From Pseudomonas cremoricolorata DSM 17059 = NBRC 16634 (lineage in GTDB: Bacteria > Pseudomonadota > Gammaproteobacteria > Pseudomonadales > Pseudomonadaceae), in assembly GCF_000425745.1 (NCBI RefSeq), contig NZ_KE384442.1, forward strand, positions 66,968 to 130,967: a stretch of DNA of 64,000 nucleotides, given 5' to 3'. Below, one piece after another: positions 54,377 through 61,850 of the stretch. The notes below the pieces were generated by a model that ran no database searches, was not told the origin of the DNA, and worked only from the letters and a program-made list of their open reading frames with translations. The position numbers and the translations under genes are program-made. Each line of letters opens with the position of its first letter. Position 1 is the first letter of the stretch.

Positions 54377-54606
54377 TGAAACTAGAAATAGCACGAGCTT
54401 TGTTCTTCATCGCGGCGCTTGCAGTCACCACCGCTGCGGCGGCCGCCTGGGAACAACCACGCATGGTCGTGTTCAGCAAGGCCGATCTGGCGGGGCAATG
54501 CGCCCTGCCGCGTGCCAAGGCAGAAACCCAGGCGCAGGCCAAGCCCGACCACGACCTGCTGCTGTTCCTCTTCGGCATGCGTCAGGGGCTGCGGCCATTC
54601 GGTTGA
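54376..54606 (+). CDS. Small exported protein of unknown function, coupled to inaA
   Basis: A 76-residue protein with an N-terminal signal peptide (about residues 1-24, ending AAAAA before W) and a short mature part (EQPRMVVFSKADLAGQC, then an alanine/glutamine stretch, and LLLFLFGMRQGLRPFG). I do not recognise a family. The ATG overlaps the inaA TAA by one base, which argues that it is real and co-expressed with the kinase. One cysteine is present in the mature part. Confidence 0.65.
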   Translation: MKLEIARALFFIAALAVTTAAAAAWEQPRMVVFSKADLAGQCALPRAKAETQAQAKPDHDLLLFLFGMRQGLRPFG

Positions 54607-54679
54607 ATGGCCACACGCGGGGTCTGTAGCAGAGGGGCTGAAAGCTGGTTCCGGCGCACCGCTATGGTGAGCGAAGGGC

Positions 54680-55036
54680 TCAGTCCTGGCTGTTGAGCAG
54701 GCGCTCCATACGCGCCGCCAGGCGTCGTTTGACTTCGGTTTCGATGTGCGGGGTGAAGTCGTTGATCACGTCCTGCATGATCGACTGCGCCGCTGCGCGC
54801 AGTTCGCTGTCCAGGTGCAGCAGGGTGTCCTGACGACGCGCCTGGGCATCGTCCGGCCGGGCGGCGGCGGTGTCTGCGGCGTCGTCGACGCGCTCACCCA
54901 GCGTCGGTACGGCATGCTCGACGGTTTCGGTGAGCAGCGGCGGCTGCAGGTCGGAATCGCCGAGCAGCTCGCGAATCGACTCGAGATCGTCCAGCAGGTG
55001 GTTCGAGTGGTTCAGGGTGTTGTGTGGCTTGTCCAT
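54680..55036 (-). CDS. Conserved hypothetical protein linked to holC
   Basis: A 118-residue cytoplasmic protein, acidic at the N-terminus (LLDDLESIRELLGDSD) and helical and basic at the end (DFTPHIETEVKRRLAARMERLL). No known domain recognised. Starts are ATG 55036 or a TTG 9 nt upstream overlapping the holC stop; neither has a clear ribosome site. In pseudomonads a small ORF like this lies between holC and valS. Confidence 0.7.
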   Translation of the reverse strand: MDKPHNTLNHSNHLLDDLESIRELLGDSDLQPPLLTETVEHAVPTLGERVDDAADTAAARPDDAQARRQDTLLHLDSELRAAAQSIMQDVINDFTPHIETEVKRRLAARMERLLNSQD

Positions 55037-55041
55037 GGTCG

Positions 55042-55470
55042 TCAAAGTCGCTGTAAGCGGTGATCGTGTAGAGCATAGCCCCGTTCCCGATAGAAACGGA
55101 ACCGCTCGCGTGCGGCCTGGCGGATATCAGGCGCTTCCACCACGATCTCGGCCACCCGCGCGAACTGCCCGACGAAACCGGGCACCTCGCCACCGAGATT
55201 GATCAACAAATCCCCATGTTCGCCGGCCTCGCCACCCAGGCCCAGCACCACCCGGCCTGCGCCAGGTTGCTCGTCCTGGTCGTGGGGCACGAACGCCTCG
55301 CCTTTGAAGCGCCAGAGCAGCGAATCCAGTTCATCGCGCTGGGCGTCATCCTGGCAGTGCAGGTAGACCCCGTGACCCAGCCGCCAGGCCTTCTCACACA
55401 GTTTGCAGGCAAACTCCAGGCGTGCGGCCAGGGAGTCGCTGGGCAGGATGTAGAAGTCGACTTGGCTCAT
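55042..55470 (-). CDS. holC: DNA polymerase III subunit chi
   Basis: A 142-residue clamp-loader accessory protein that binds single-strand-binding protein. Family elements: VDFYILPSDSLAARLEFACKLCEKAWRLGHGVYLHCQD, LDSLLWRFKGEAFVPHD and LGGEVPGFVGQFARVAEIV. It uses ATG 55470 and lies 48 bp after pepA on the minus strand, the usual pepA-holC pair. Confidence 0.93.
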   Translation of the reverse strand: MSQVDFYILPSDSLAARLEFACKLCEKAWRLGHGVYLHCQDDAQRDELDSLLWRFKGEAFVPHDQDEQPGAGRVVLGLGGEAGEHGDLLINLGGEVPGFVGQFARVAEIVVEAPDIRQAARERFRFYRERGYALHDHRLQRL

Positions 55471-55518
55471 CAACGATCAACCGGCCGCTGACGCGCGATC
55501 GTCACCGCCCCTCGGCGC

Positions 55519-57012
55519 TCAGGCATCGACACGGTCGAGCAGGTATTGGGTCAGCAGCGGTACTGGGCGTCCGGTGGCGCCTTTTTCCTTGCCACCACTG
55601 ATCCAGGCGGTGCCGGCGATGTCCATGTGCGCCCAGCTGTACTGGCGGGCGAAGCGCGACAGGAAGCAGCCTGCGGTGATGCTGCCGGCCTTTGGCCCAC
55701 CGATGTTGGCGATGTCGGCGAAGGGGCTGTCGAGCTGCTCCTGATACTCTTCGAACAGCGGCAGTTGCCAGGCGCGGTCGTCTGCGCGCTTGCCGGCATC
55801 GAGCAACTGCTCGACCAGTTCGTCGTTGTTGCCCATCAGCCCGGTGGTATGGCTGCCCAGTGCGACGATGCAGGCGCCGGTCAGGGTGGCGATGTCGATC
55901 ACCGCGCGGGGTTTGAAGCGCTCGGCGTAGGTGAGGGTATCGCACAGCACCAGACGGCCTTCGGCGTCGGTGTTGAGGATTTCCACGGTCTGCCCGCTCA
56001 TGGTGGTGACGATATCGCCAGGACGGGTCGCGCCGCCGCTCGGCATGTTCTCGGCGCAGGCCAGCAGGCACACCAGGTTGATCGGCAGATCCAGCGCCAA
56101 CACCGCGTGCAAGGTGCCGAACACGCTGGCAGCGCCGCACATGTCGTACTTCATCTCATCCATGCCGGCCCCTGGCTTGAGGCTGATGCCGCCAGTGTCG
56201 AAAGTGATGCCCTTGCCGACCAGCACGTAAGGCTGCTCGCTCTTCTTCGCGCCCTGGTAGTTGAGCACGATCAGGCGCGGCGGCTGGTCGCTGCCCTGGC
56301 CGACGGCGTAGAAGGCGCCCATGCCGAGGTCTTTGATCTTTTTCTCGTCGAGCACTTCGACCTTGAGGTTCTTGTGCGACTTGCCCATGTCCTTGGCCTG
56401 CTCGGCGAGGAAGCTTGGATGGCAGAGGTTAGGCGGCAGGTTGCCCAGGTCGCGGGTCAGGGCCATGCCGGCGCTGATCGCGCTGGCGTGCTTCACGCCG
56501 CGCTCGACCTCGGCCTGGGCCGCCTTGCTGGTGAGCAGGGTGACTTTCTTCAAGGCGCGTGGGTCGGCCTTCTGGCTCTTGAAGCGATCGAACACGTAGG
56601 CGCCGCCGAGCAGGGTTTCGGCCAGCAGGCGGTACTTGCCGTAGTGGCCGTCACGGCCTTGCACGGCCACTTCGTCCAGCGCCAGCAGGGCATCGCTGCC
56701 GCCAAGGGTTTTCAGCACGGCGGCCACGCTGTTGATGACCTTGCGCCAGGTACGGTCGTTGAGCGCCTCGCCGTTGCCGCTGCCGACCAGCAGGATGCGC
56801 TCGGCCTTGAGCCCCGGCAGGCTGTGCAGCAGCAGGGTCTGGCCCGGCTTGCCGCCGAGGTCGCCGCGCTTGAGCACGGCGCTGATCGCGCCACCGCTGG
56901 CAAGATCGATGGCCTGGGCCGTATCGCCGAGCACGCGACCTTCGCCCACGGCGAGCACCAGCGTTGCGGTTTTCACGGATGCAGCGTTGAGGCTCTTTAC
57001 AACCAGTTCCAT
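55519..57012 (-). CDS. pepA: Leucyl aminopeptidase (cytosol aminopeptidase PepA)
   Basis: A 497-residue M17 peptidase with two metals per active site. The C-terminal catalytic domain has VGKGITFDTGGISLKP and the signature NTDAEGRLVL; the N-terminal domain is the macro-like part. PepA also binds DNA in E. coli (xer recombination and carAB control). ATG 57012 (MELVVKSLNA), preceded by GGGAG, is chosen. It is divergent from lptF. Confidence 0.96.
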   Translation of the reverse strand: MELVVKSLNAASVKTATLVLAVGEGRVLGDTAQAIDLASGGAISAVLKRGDLGGKPGQTLLLHSLPGLKAERILLVGSGNGEALNDRTWRKVINSVAAVLKTLGGSDALLALDEVAVQGRDGHYGKYRLLAETLLGGAYVFDRFKSQKADPRALKKVTLLTSKAAQAEVERGVKHASAISAGMALTRDLGNLPPNLCHPSFLAEQAKDMGKSHKNLKVEVLDEKKIKDLGMGAFYAVGQGSDQPPRLIVLNYQGAKKSEQPYVLVGKGITFDTGGISLKPGAGMDEMKYDMCGAASVFGTLHAVLALDLPINLVCLLACAENMPSGGATRPGDIVTTMSGQTVEILNTDAEGRLVLCDTLTYAERFKPRAVIDIATLTGACIVALGSHTTGLMGNNDELVEQLLDAGKRADDRAWQLPLFEEYQEQLDSPFADIANIGGPKAGSITAGCFLSRFARQYSWAHMDIAGTAWISGGKEKGATGRPVPLLTQYLLDRVDA

Positions 57013-57154
57013 AGTTCGCTCCCCAGTAGATCGTGCAATCGGCGCGGTGCCGTGCAAGCCTGGCCGCCAGTGTGCGGTCCAGTGGAAAAGCTGCCAGTTT
57101 GAGCCTCTGGCATCCATGCTGACAACCCCGACCTGCGCTGCTGCGCGAGGCCAA

Positions 57155-57183
57155 GTGACAGGCGCGGCCAATCACAGGATAAT
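57155..57183 (+). promoter_or_regulatory. Sigma-70 promoter of lptFG
   Basis: GTGACA at 57155-57160 and GATAAT at 57178-57183, exactly 17 bp apart and each with five of six consensus bases. It gives a leader of about 97 nt before lptF. Confidence 0.65.
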
Positions 57184-57286
57184 GCGCCCACTTTACAGTC
57201 GGCTGGCTCAGGCGAACCGGCTATGATCCTGATTGTCCGATTTCCTTGTCTGGCACTTCGCCCCTGACAACCCAGGAGTTTCTGGT

Positions 57287-58402
57287 TTGATCGTCTTCCG
57301 TTATCTGTCTCGCGAGGTCCTGGTGACCTTGAGCGCCGTCAGCGCCGTGCTGCTGGTGATCATCATGAGTGGGCGCTTCATCAAGTACCTGGCCCAGGCG
57401 GCCCAGGGCGTACTCGATCCCGGCGTGCTGTTCATGATCATGGGCTTTCGTCTGCCCGGGTTCCTCCAACTGATCCTGCCGCTGGGCCTGTTCCTCGGCA
57501 TTCTGCTGGCCTATGGCCGGTTGTACCTGGAAAGTGAAATGACCGTGCTGGCCGCCACCGGCATGAGCCAGCAGCGTCTGCTGGCCATGACCATGGCCCC
57601 GGCCGGTCTGGTCGCGCTGCTGGTGGCCTGGCTGAGCCTGAGCCTGGCGCCCCAGGGCGTTTCCCAGGTGCAGCAGATCATCAACCAGCAGGACGCCCTG
57701 ACCGAGTTCGACACCCTGGTTCCGGGCCGTTTCCAGACCCTGCGCGATGGCACCCGGGTGACCTACACCGAGCAGCTGTCCGATGACCGGGTCAAGCTCG
57801 ACGGTGTGTTCATCTCGGAAAAGCGCTTCAACCAGGACAAGAGCAAGGATCGTCCGCCGACCGTGCTGGTCGCCGAGCGTGGCCACCAGGAAGTGCAGGC
57901 CGACGGCAACCGCTACCTGGTGCTGGAAAACGGCTACCGCTACGACGGCAACCCAGGCGAAGCCGGCTACCGCGCGATCAAGTACGACACCTACGGGGTG
58001 TTGCTGCCCAAGCCTGAGGTCAATGAAGAGGTGACCGAGCGCGAGGCCATTCCGACCCTGCAACTGTTCGGCGAGGACGGCCTGCGCGAGCGTGCCGAAT
58101 TGCAGTGGCGTCTGTCGCTGCCGATTCTGGTGTTCATCGTGACTCTGATGGCCGTACCGCTGGCCCGGGTCAACCCGCGTCAGGGGCGCTTCCTCAAGCT
58201 GCTGCCGGCGATTCTTCTGTACATGGCCTACCTGACGATGCTGATTTCCGTACGCGGCGCCCTGGAGAAAGGCAAATTGCCGATCGCCCTGGGCATGTGG
58301 TGGGTGCACGGCCTGTTCCTGCTCATCGGCCTGGCGCTGATGTACTGGGAGCCACTGCGCCTCAAACGTGCTGCCCGTCGTGCGGAGGTGGCCCGTGGTT
58401 AA
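57287..58402 (+). CDS. lptF: LPS export ABC transporter permease LptF
   Basis: A 371-residue permease with six transmembrane helices and a large periplasmic beta-jellyroll domain between helices 3 and 4. It works with LptG and the LptB2 ATPase to extract lipopolysaccharide from the inner membrane. Family start IVFRYLSREVLVTL and LPLGLFLGILLAYGRLY are visible. It uses a TTG start at 57287, supported by AGGAG 8 nt upstream. It overlaps lptG by 8 nt. Confidence 0.95.
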   Translation: MIVFRYLSREVLVTLSAVSAVLLVIIMSGRFIKYLAQAAQGVLDPGVLFMIMGFRLPGFLQLILPLGLFLGILLAYGRLYLESEMTVLAATGMSQQRLLAMTMAPAGLVALLVAWLSLSLAPQGVSQVQQIINQQDALTEFDTLVPGRFQTLRDGTRVTYTEQLSDDRVKLDGVFISEKRFNQDKSKDRPPTVLVAERGHQEVQADGNRYLVLENGYRYDGNPGEAGYRAIKYDTYGVLLPKPEVNEEVTEREAIPTLQLFGEDGLRERAELQWRLSLPILVFIVTLMAVPLARVNPRQGRFLKLLPAILLYMAYLTMLISVRGALEKGKLPIALGMWWVHGLFLLIGLALMYWEPLRLKRAARRAEVARG

Positions 58403-59456
58403 ACTCGATCGCTACATCGGCCAGAGCGTGCTGCTGGCGATTCTTGCGGTACTGGGCATCATCCTCGGCCTGGCCTCGCTGTTCGCCTTCATCGATGAAA
58501 TGGGCGATCTGAGCAACACCTACACCCTGGGCGATGCCTTGATGTACGTGCTGCTGACCGCGCCTAGACGTGTCTACGACATGCTGCCCATGGCTGCGCT
58601 CATTGGCTGCCTGATCGGCCTTGGCAGCCTGGCCAGCAGCAGCGAGCTGACCATCATGCGCGCTGCCGGGGTGTCCATCGGGCGCATCGTCTGGGCGGTC
58701 ATGAAACCTATGCTGGTGCTGATGCTGGCCGGCGTGCTGATCGGCGAGTACGTCGCCCCGGCAACCGAGAACAAGGCCCAGGCCGACCGCTCGCTGGCTC
58801 AGGGTGGCGGCGAGGCGCTGAGTTCCAAGCGCGGCATGTGGCACCGTCAGGGCGAAGAGTACGTGCACATCAACTCGGTACAGCCCAATGGCCTGCTGCT
58901 GGGTGTGACGCGTTATCGCTTCAACGACAAGCGCGAGATCATCACCTCAAGCTTCGCCCGACGCGCGACCTACAACGACGATCACTGGATGCTCAATGAT
59001 GTCAGCACCACTTTCTTCCGTGGCGACCACACCGAAGTGGTGAAGGCCCCTGAAGAACGCTGGGATGTCTCGGTGTCGCCGGAGCTGCTCAACACCGTGG
59101 TGCTGGCGCCTGAGTCGCTGTCGATCACAGGCCTGTGGGACTACATCCACTACTTGGCCGACCAGGGCCTGAACAACGCCCGTTACTGGCTGGCGTTCTG
59201 GACCAAGGTGCTGCAACCGGCGGTGACCGCTGCGCTGGTGCTGATGGCCATTTCGTTCATCTTCGGCCCGCTGCGTTCGGTGACCCTGGGTCAGCGGGTC
59301 TTCACCGGGGTGCTGGTGGGCTTCGTGTTCCGCATTGCCGGTGAGCTGCTGGGGCCCTCCAGCCAGGTCTTTGGCTTCCCGCCGTTGCTCGCCGTGGCGC
59401 TACCGGCGCTGGTGTGTGCCGCGGCCGGTCTGTGGTTGTTGCGCAGGGCAGGTTGA
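58395..59456 (+). CDS. lptG: LPS export ABC transporter permease LptG
   Basis: A 353-residue partner of LptF with the same layout: helices at about 10-30, 60-85 and 95-120, a periplasmic domain (about 125-265), then three C-terminal helices. Motifs VKLDRYIGQSVLLAIL and SSELTIMRAAGVSIGRI (coupling helix to LptB) are present. It starts at GTG 58395 inside the lptF end. Confidence 0.95.
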   Translation: MVKLDRYIGQSVLLAILAVLGIILGLASLFAFIDEMGDLSNTYTLGDALMYVLLTAPRRVYDMLPMAALIGCLIGLGSLASSSELTIMRAAGVSIGRIVWAVMKPMLVLMLAGVLIGEYVAPATENKAQADRSLAQGGGEALSSKRGMWHRQGEEYVHINSVQPNGLLLGVTRYRFNDKREIITSSFARRATYNDDHWMLNDVSTTFFRGDHTEVVKAPEERWDVSVSPELLNTVVLAPESLSITGLWDYIHYLADQGLNNARYWLAFWTKVLQPAVTAALVLMAISFIFGPLRSVTLGQRVFTGVLVGFVFRIAGELLGPSSQVFGFPPLLAVALPALVCAAAGLWLLRRAG

Positions 59457-59495
59457 TGAGCGGCGGGCAGTGCCCAGCGGTACTGCGCGCCACGT

Positions 59496-59984
59496 TCAAC
59501 GCTTGAGCTTGGGCACCCTGACCAACTGCGTGTCGGAATACAGGTCGTGCCAGGTGCGCTGGCGTTTGTCGAACAGCGCCCAGAAAAAGCCCAGCCCCAG
59601 GCACAGCCATGACGCAATCGACACCACGAAACGCAGCAGTGCCTGCCACAGGCTGATGGCACTGCCATCGGCGTTCTGTACCCGCACCCCCCACACCTGC
59701 ATGCCCAGCGTCTGCCCGCCATGGGTCCAGAACTTGGCGAAGAAGCCGAACAGCGCGAACAACAGAATCGTCGATAGCAGCGGATCACCGTCCAGCGCGC
59801 CGGCATCGGTCAGGGCGCGCATGCGGGTCTCACCGATGATCGCCAGCTGGATCATCTTGTACACGCCGGCGGTGACGATCAGCAGCGCGGTGCACAACAG
59901 GAAGTCGTAGAACATGGCGGCCAGTCGGCGGGAAAAGCCGACCGCGGGGAAATCACCCTGGGGGTGCAGTAGAGGCTGGGGCAT
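59496..59984 (-). CDS. RDD family membrane protein
   Basis: A 162-residue protein with three transmembrane helices (about 20-45, 67-88 and 112-135) and the family residues: arginine in GFSRRLAAMFYDFLL, aspartates in YDFLL and DKRQRTWHDL. RDD proteins are of uncertain function, some proposed as ion exchangers. ATG 59984 (MPQPLLHPQG) is favoured. It is convergent with lptG and lies downstream of the cold-shock gene and its terminator. Confidence 0.85.
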   Translation of the reverse strand: MPQPLLHPQGDFPAVGFSRRLAAMFYDFLLCTALLIVTAGVYKMIQLAIIGETRMRALTDAGALDGDPLLSTILLFALFGFFAKFWTHGGQTLGMQVWGVRVQNADGSAISLWQALLRFVVSIASWLCLGLGFFWALFDKRQRTWHDLYSDTQLVRVPKLKR

Positions 59985-60026
59985 GCTGGCGACTCCGAGA
60001 AACGAAGCCGGTATTCTACGGACAAA

Positions 60027-60057
60027 AAAAAGCCCCTGCACTTGGCAGGGGCTTTTT
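60027..60057 (-). terminator. Terminator of the cold-shock gene
   Basis: Perfect 13-bp stem (60027-60039 with 60045-60057, core GCCCCTGC/GCAGGGGC), 5-nt loop; read on the minus strand it ends in a run of T (60031 to 60024). It begins 13 bp after the cold-shock stop. Confidence 0.9.
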
Positions 60058-60069
60058 ATCAGGAGCCGA

Positions 60070-60282
60070 TTACTCGGAGACCTGGACTTTGTCAGCCTGC
60101 AGGCCTTTCTGACCTTGCACGGCTTCGAAGGAGACTTTCTGACCTTCTTTCAGGCTCTTGAAGCCGTTGCCTTCGATTGCACGGAAGTGAACGAAGAGGT
60201 CGGCACCGCTTTCCGGGGTGATGAAGCCGTAGCCTTTTTCGTCATTGAACCACTTGACGGTACCATTCTGACGCTCTGCCAT
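60070..60282 (-). CDS. Cold-shock domain protein (CspA family)
   Basis: A 70-residue single cold-shock domain that binds single-stranded RNA and DNA. RNP1 is KGYGFI and RNP2 is LFVHF, after the usual TVKWFNDEKG start. AGGAAG is 8 nt before the ATG. The 140 nt upstream are AT-richer and could be the regulated leader known for csp genes; the promoter is not clear. Which paralogue (CspA, CapB, CspD) cannot be told from this alone. Confidence 0.95.
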   Translation of the reverse strand: MAERQNGTVKWFNDEKGYGFITPESGADLFVHFRAIEGNGFKSLKEGQKVSFEAVQGQKGLQADKVQVSE

Positions 60283-60627
60283 TGTCTTACTTCCTATGAA
60301 TCTGAGTTTGGAATAACAGTAGTTTTTACACGATTGAGTGAGTGAAAAACTTACTGGCTGGTTGCAGGAAGTCTGGCATCGAGCGGGTGGTAGCAAAAGG
60401 TAGCTACTGGCCCAGGTCACGTTCCACTAAGCGACCCATGCAAACACAGTGAAACGACTCTACGCCAACTCTCGGCGAGAAAACAAGCCCTCACCAACCC
60501 CACTATCAGGCGCTTTGCAGAAAAGCGACATAAGTGTCGCAAACGGCGCAGTGCTTGGTCTGGCGCCGTGTTCGGATACCTGCTGCGCTGTTCGAAAGCG
60601 AACGGCGCAGCAAGTTGATGGGGTGTT
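60283..60627. other. Intergenic region gcvT-csp
   Basis: In these 345 bp between gcvT and the cold-shock gene (both minus strand) I see no gene. There is a 14-bp hairpin with one G-U pair near gcvT (60581-60594 with 60599-60612, loop AAAG) and the leader of the cold-shock gene, with the direct pair GGTAGC-AAAA-GGTAGC near 60390-60405. Confidence 0.6.
60581..60612 (-). terminator. Hairpin after gcvT
   Basis: TGCTGCGCTGTTCG pairs with CGAACGGCGCAGCA around AAAG, 16 bp downstream of the gcvT stop. No T run, so a terminator or RNA-stabilising hairpin is possible. Confidence 0.5.
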
Positions 60628-61749
60628 TCAGTTGCGCTGATAACGCGGTGCAACGAAAGGCATTTTACTGACCCGAACCGGAATCGATTTACCCCGTACC
60701 AGGGCGAACAGTTCCGTACCCAGTGCAGTGTGTTCGTTATCGATATAGGCCATGGCCATGGGCGCTTCCAGCGACGGGCCAAAACCACCACTGGTAACCT
60801 GACCAACTGTCTGACCAGTGGCATCGACCACCTCGGCGCCTTCACGTACTGGCGAACGCGCTTGTACCAGCAGGCCGACCCGCTTGCGCGCCACGCCATC
60901 GCGCTGCTGCGCGAACAGCACCTCGGCACCGGGGAAGCCACCCGCGCGGGCGCCATCACTGCGGCGGGCCTTCGATATGGCCCACGACAGGCTGGCCTGC
61001 ACGGGCGTGGTGGCGCTGTCCATGTCGTGCCCGTACAGGCACAGGCCAGCTTCCAGGCGCAGCGAGTCACGGGCGCCGAGGCCGATGGGCTGTACCTCGG
61101 GCTGGCTCAGCAGGTGCCGTGCCAGCGCCTCGGCCGCCGGTGCCGGCACCGAGATTTCAAAACCGTCTTCGCCGGTGTAGCCCGAGCGGCTGAAGATGCA
61201 GTGGGCATCGAGCAGCGCCACTGGGCGCACCTGCATGAAGGTCATCTGCGCCACTTCCGGGGCCAGCCGGGCCAGCGCCTCGACAGCGGCAGGGCCCTGC
61301 AGGGCCAGCAGCGCGCGCTCTTCGAACAGCGGCAACACTTCACAGTGCGCCTGCAACTGCTCGCGCAGGTAGTCGAGGTCCTGCTGCTTGCAGGCGGCGT
61401 TGACCACCAGCAGCAGCTCGTCTTCGGCCAGGCGGGCCACCATCAGGTCATCGAGGATGCCGCCGCGCTCGTTGGTGAACAGCGCATAGCGCTGCAAGCC
61501 CTGTGGCAAGTCGATGATATCCACCGGTACCAGGCGCTCCAGCGCCTGCGCCGCCTGCGCGCCGCGCAAGAGAATCTGGCCCATGTGCGAGACGTCGAAC
61601 AAGCCGGCCTGGGCGCGGGTGTGCAGGTGCTCCTTGAGCACGCCAAGGGGGTATTGCACCGGCATGTCGTATCCGGCGAAAGGGACCATGCGTGCGCCCA
61701 GTTCAAGGTGCAAGGCATGCAGCGGTGTGTAGCGCAGTGAATCGGACAT
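60628..61749 (-). CDS. gcvT: Aminomethyltransferase, glycine cleavage T-protein
   Basis: A 373-residue folate-dependent T-protein that moves the methylene group from lipoyl-H-protein to tetrahydrofolate. Features: HLELGARMVPFAGYDMPVQYP, GLFDVSHMGQI, SRSGYTGEDGFEISVP, LGARDSLRLEAGLCLYGHDMD and VTSGGFGPSLEAPMAMAY. ATG 61749 is preceded by GGAACCTCCG on the minus strand with a short spacing. It directly follows gcvP (101-bp gap). Confidence 0.95.
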   Translation of the reverse strand: MSDSLRYTPLHALHLELGARMVPFAGYDMPVQYPLGVLKEHLHTRAQAGLFDVSHMGQILLRGAQAAQALERLVPVDIIDLPQGLQRYALFTNERGGILDDLMVARLAEDELLLVVNAACKQQDLDYLREQLQAHCEVLPLFEERALLALQGPAAVEALARLAPEVAQMTFMQVRPVALLDAHCIFSRSGYTGEDGFEISVPAPAAEALARHLLSQPEVQPIGLGARDSLRLEAGLCLYGHDMDSATTPVQASLSWAISKARRSDGARAGGFPGAEVLFAQQRDGVARKRVGLLVQARSPVREGAEVVDATGQTVGQVTSGGFGPSLEAPMAMAYIDNEHTALGTELFALVRGKSIPVRVSKMPFVAPRYQRN

Positions 61750-61850
61750 CGGAGGTTCCTCGAATCTGGGGAAGGTCGGCCAGCAGCAGGCCGACGACCA
61801 GGCCAGGGCTGCCACGGGTGTTGCCGTGGCCAGTCCTGGCGGGCGGGCGA

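Noticed and set aside
55546..57102. Long open frame antisense to pepA
   Set aside because: No ribosome site, no domain, and repetitive A/G/H/Q composition; a GC shadow.
60449..60640. A 63-codon plus-strand frame between gcvT and the cold-shock gene
   Set aside because: It spans the gcvT 3' hairpin, has no ribosome site and no recognisable features.
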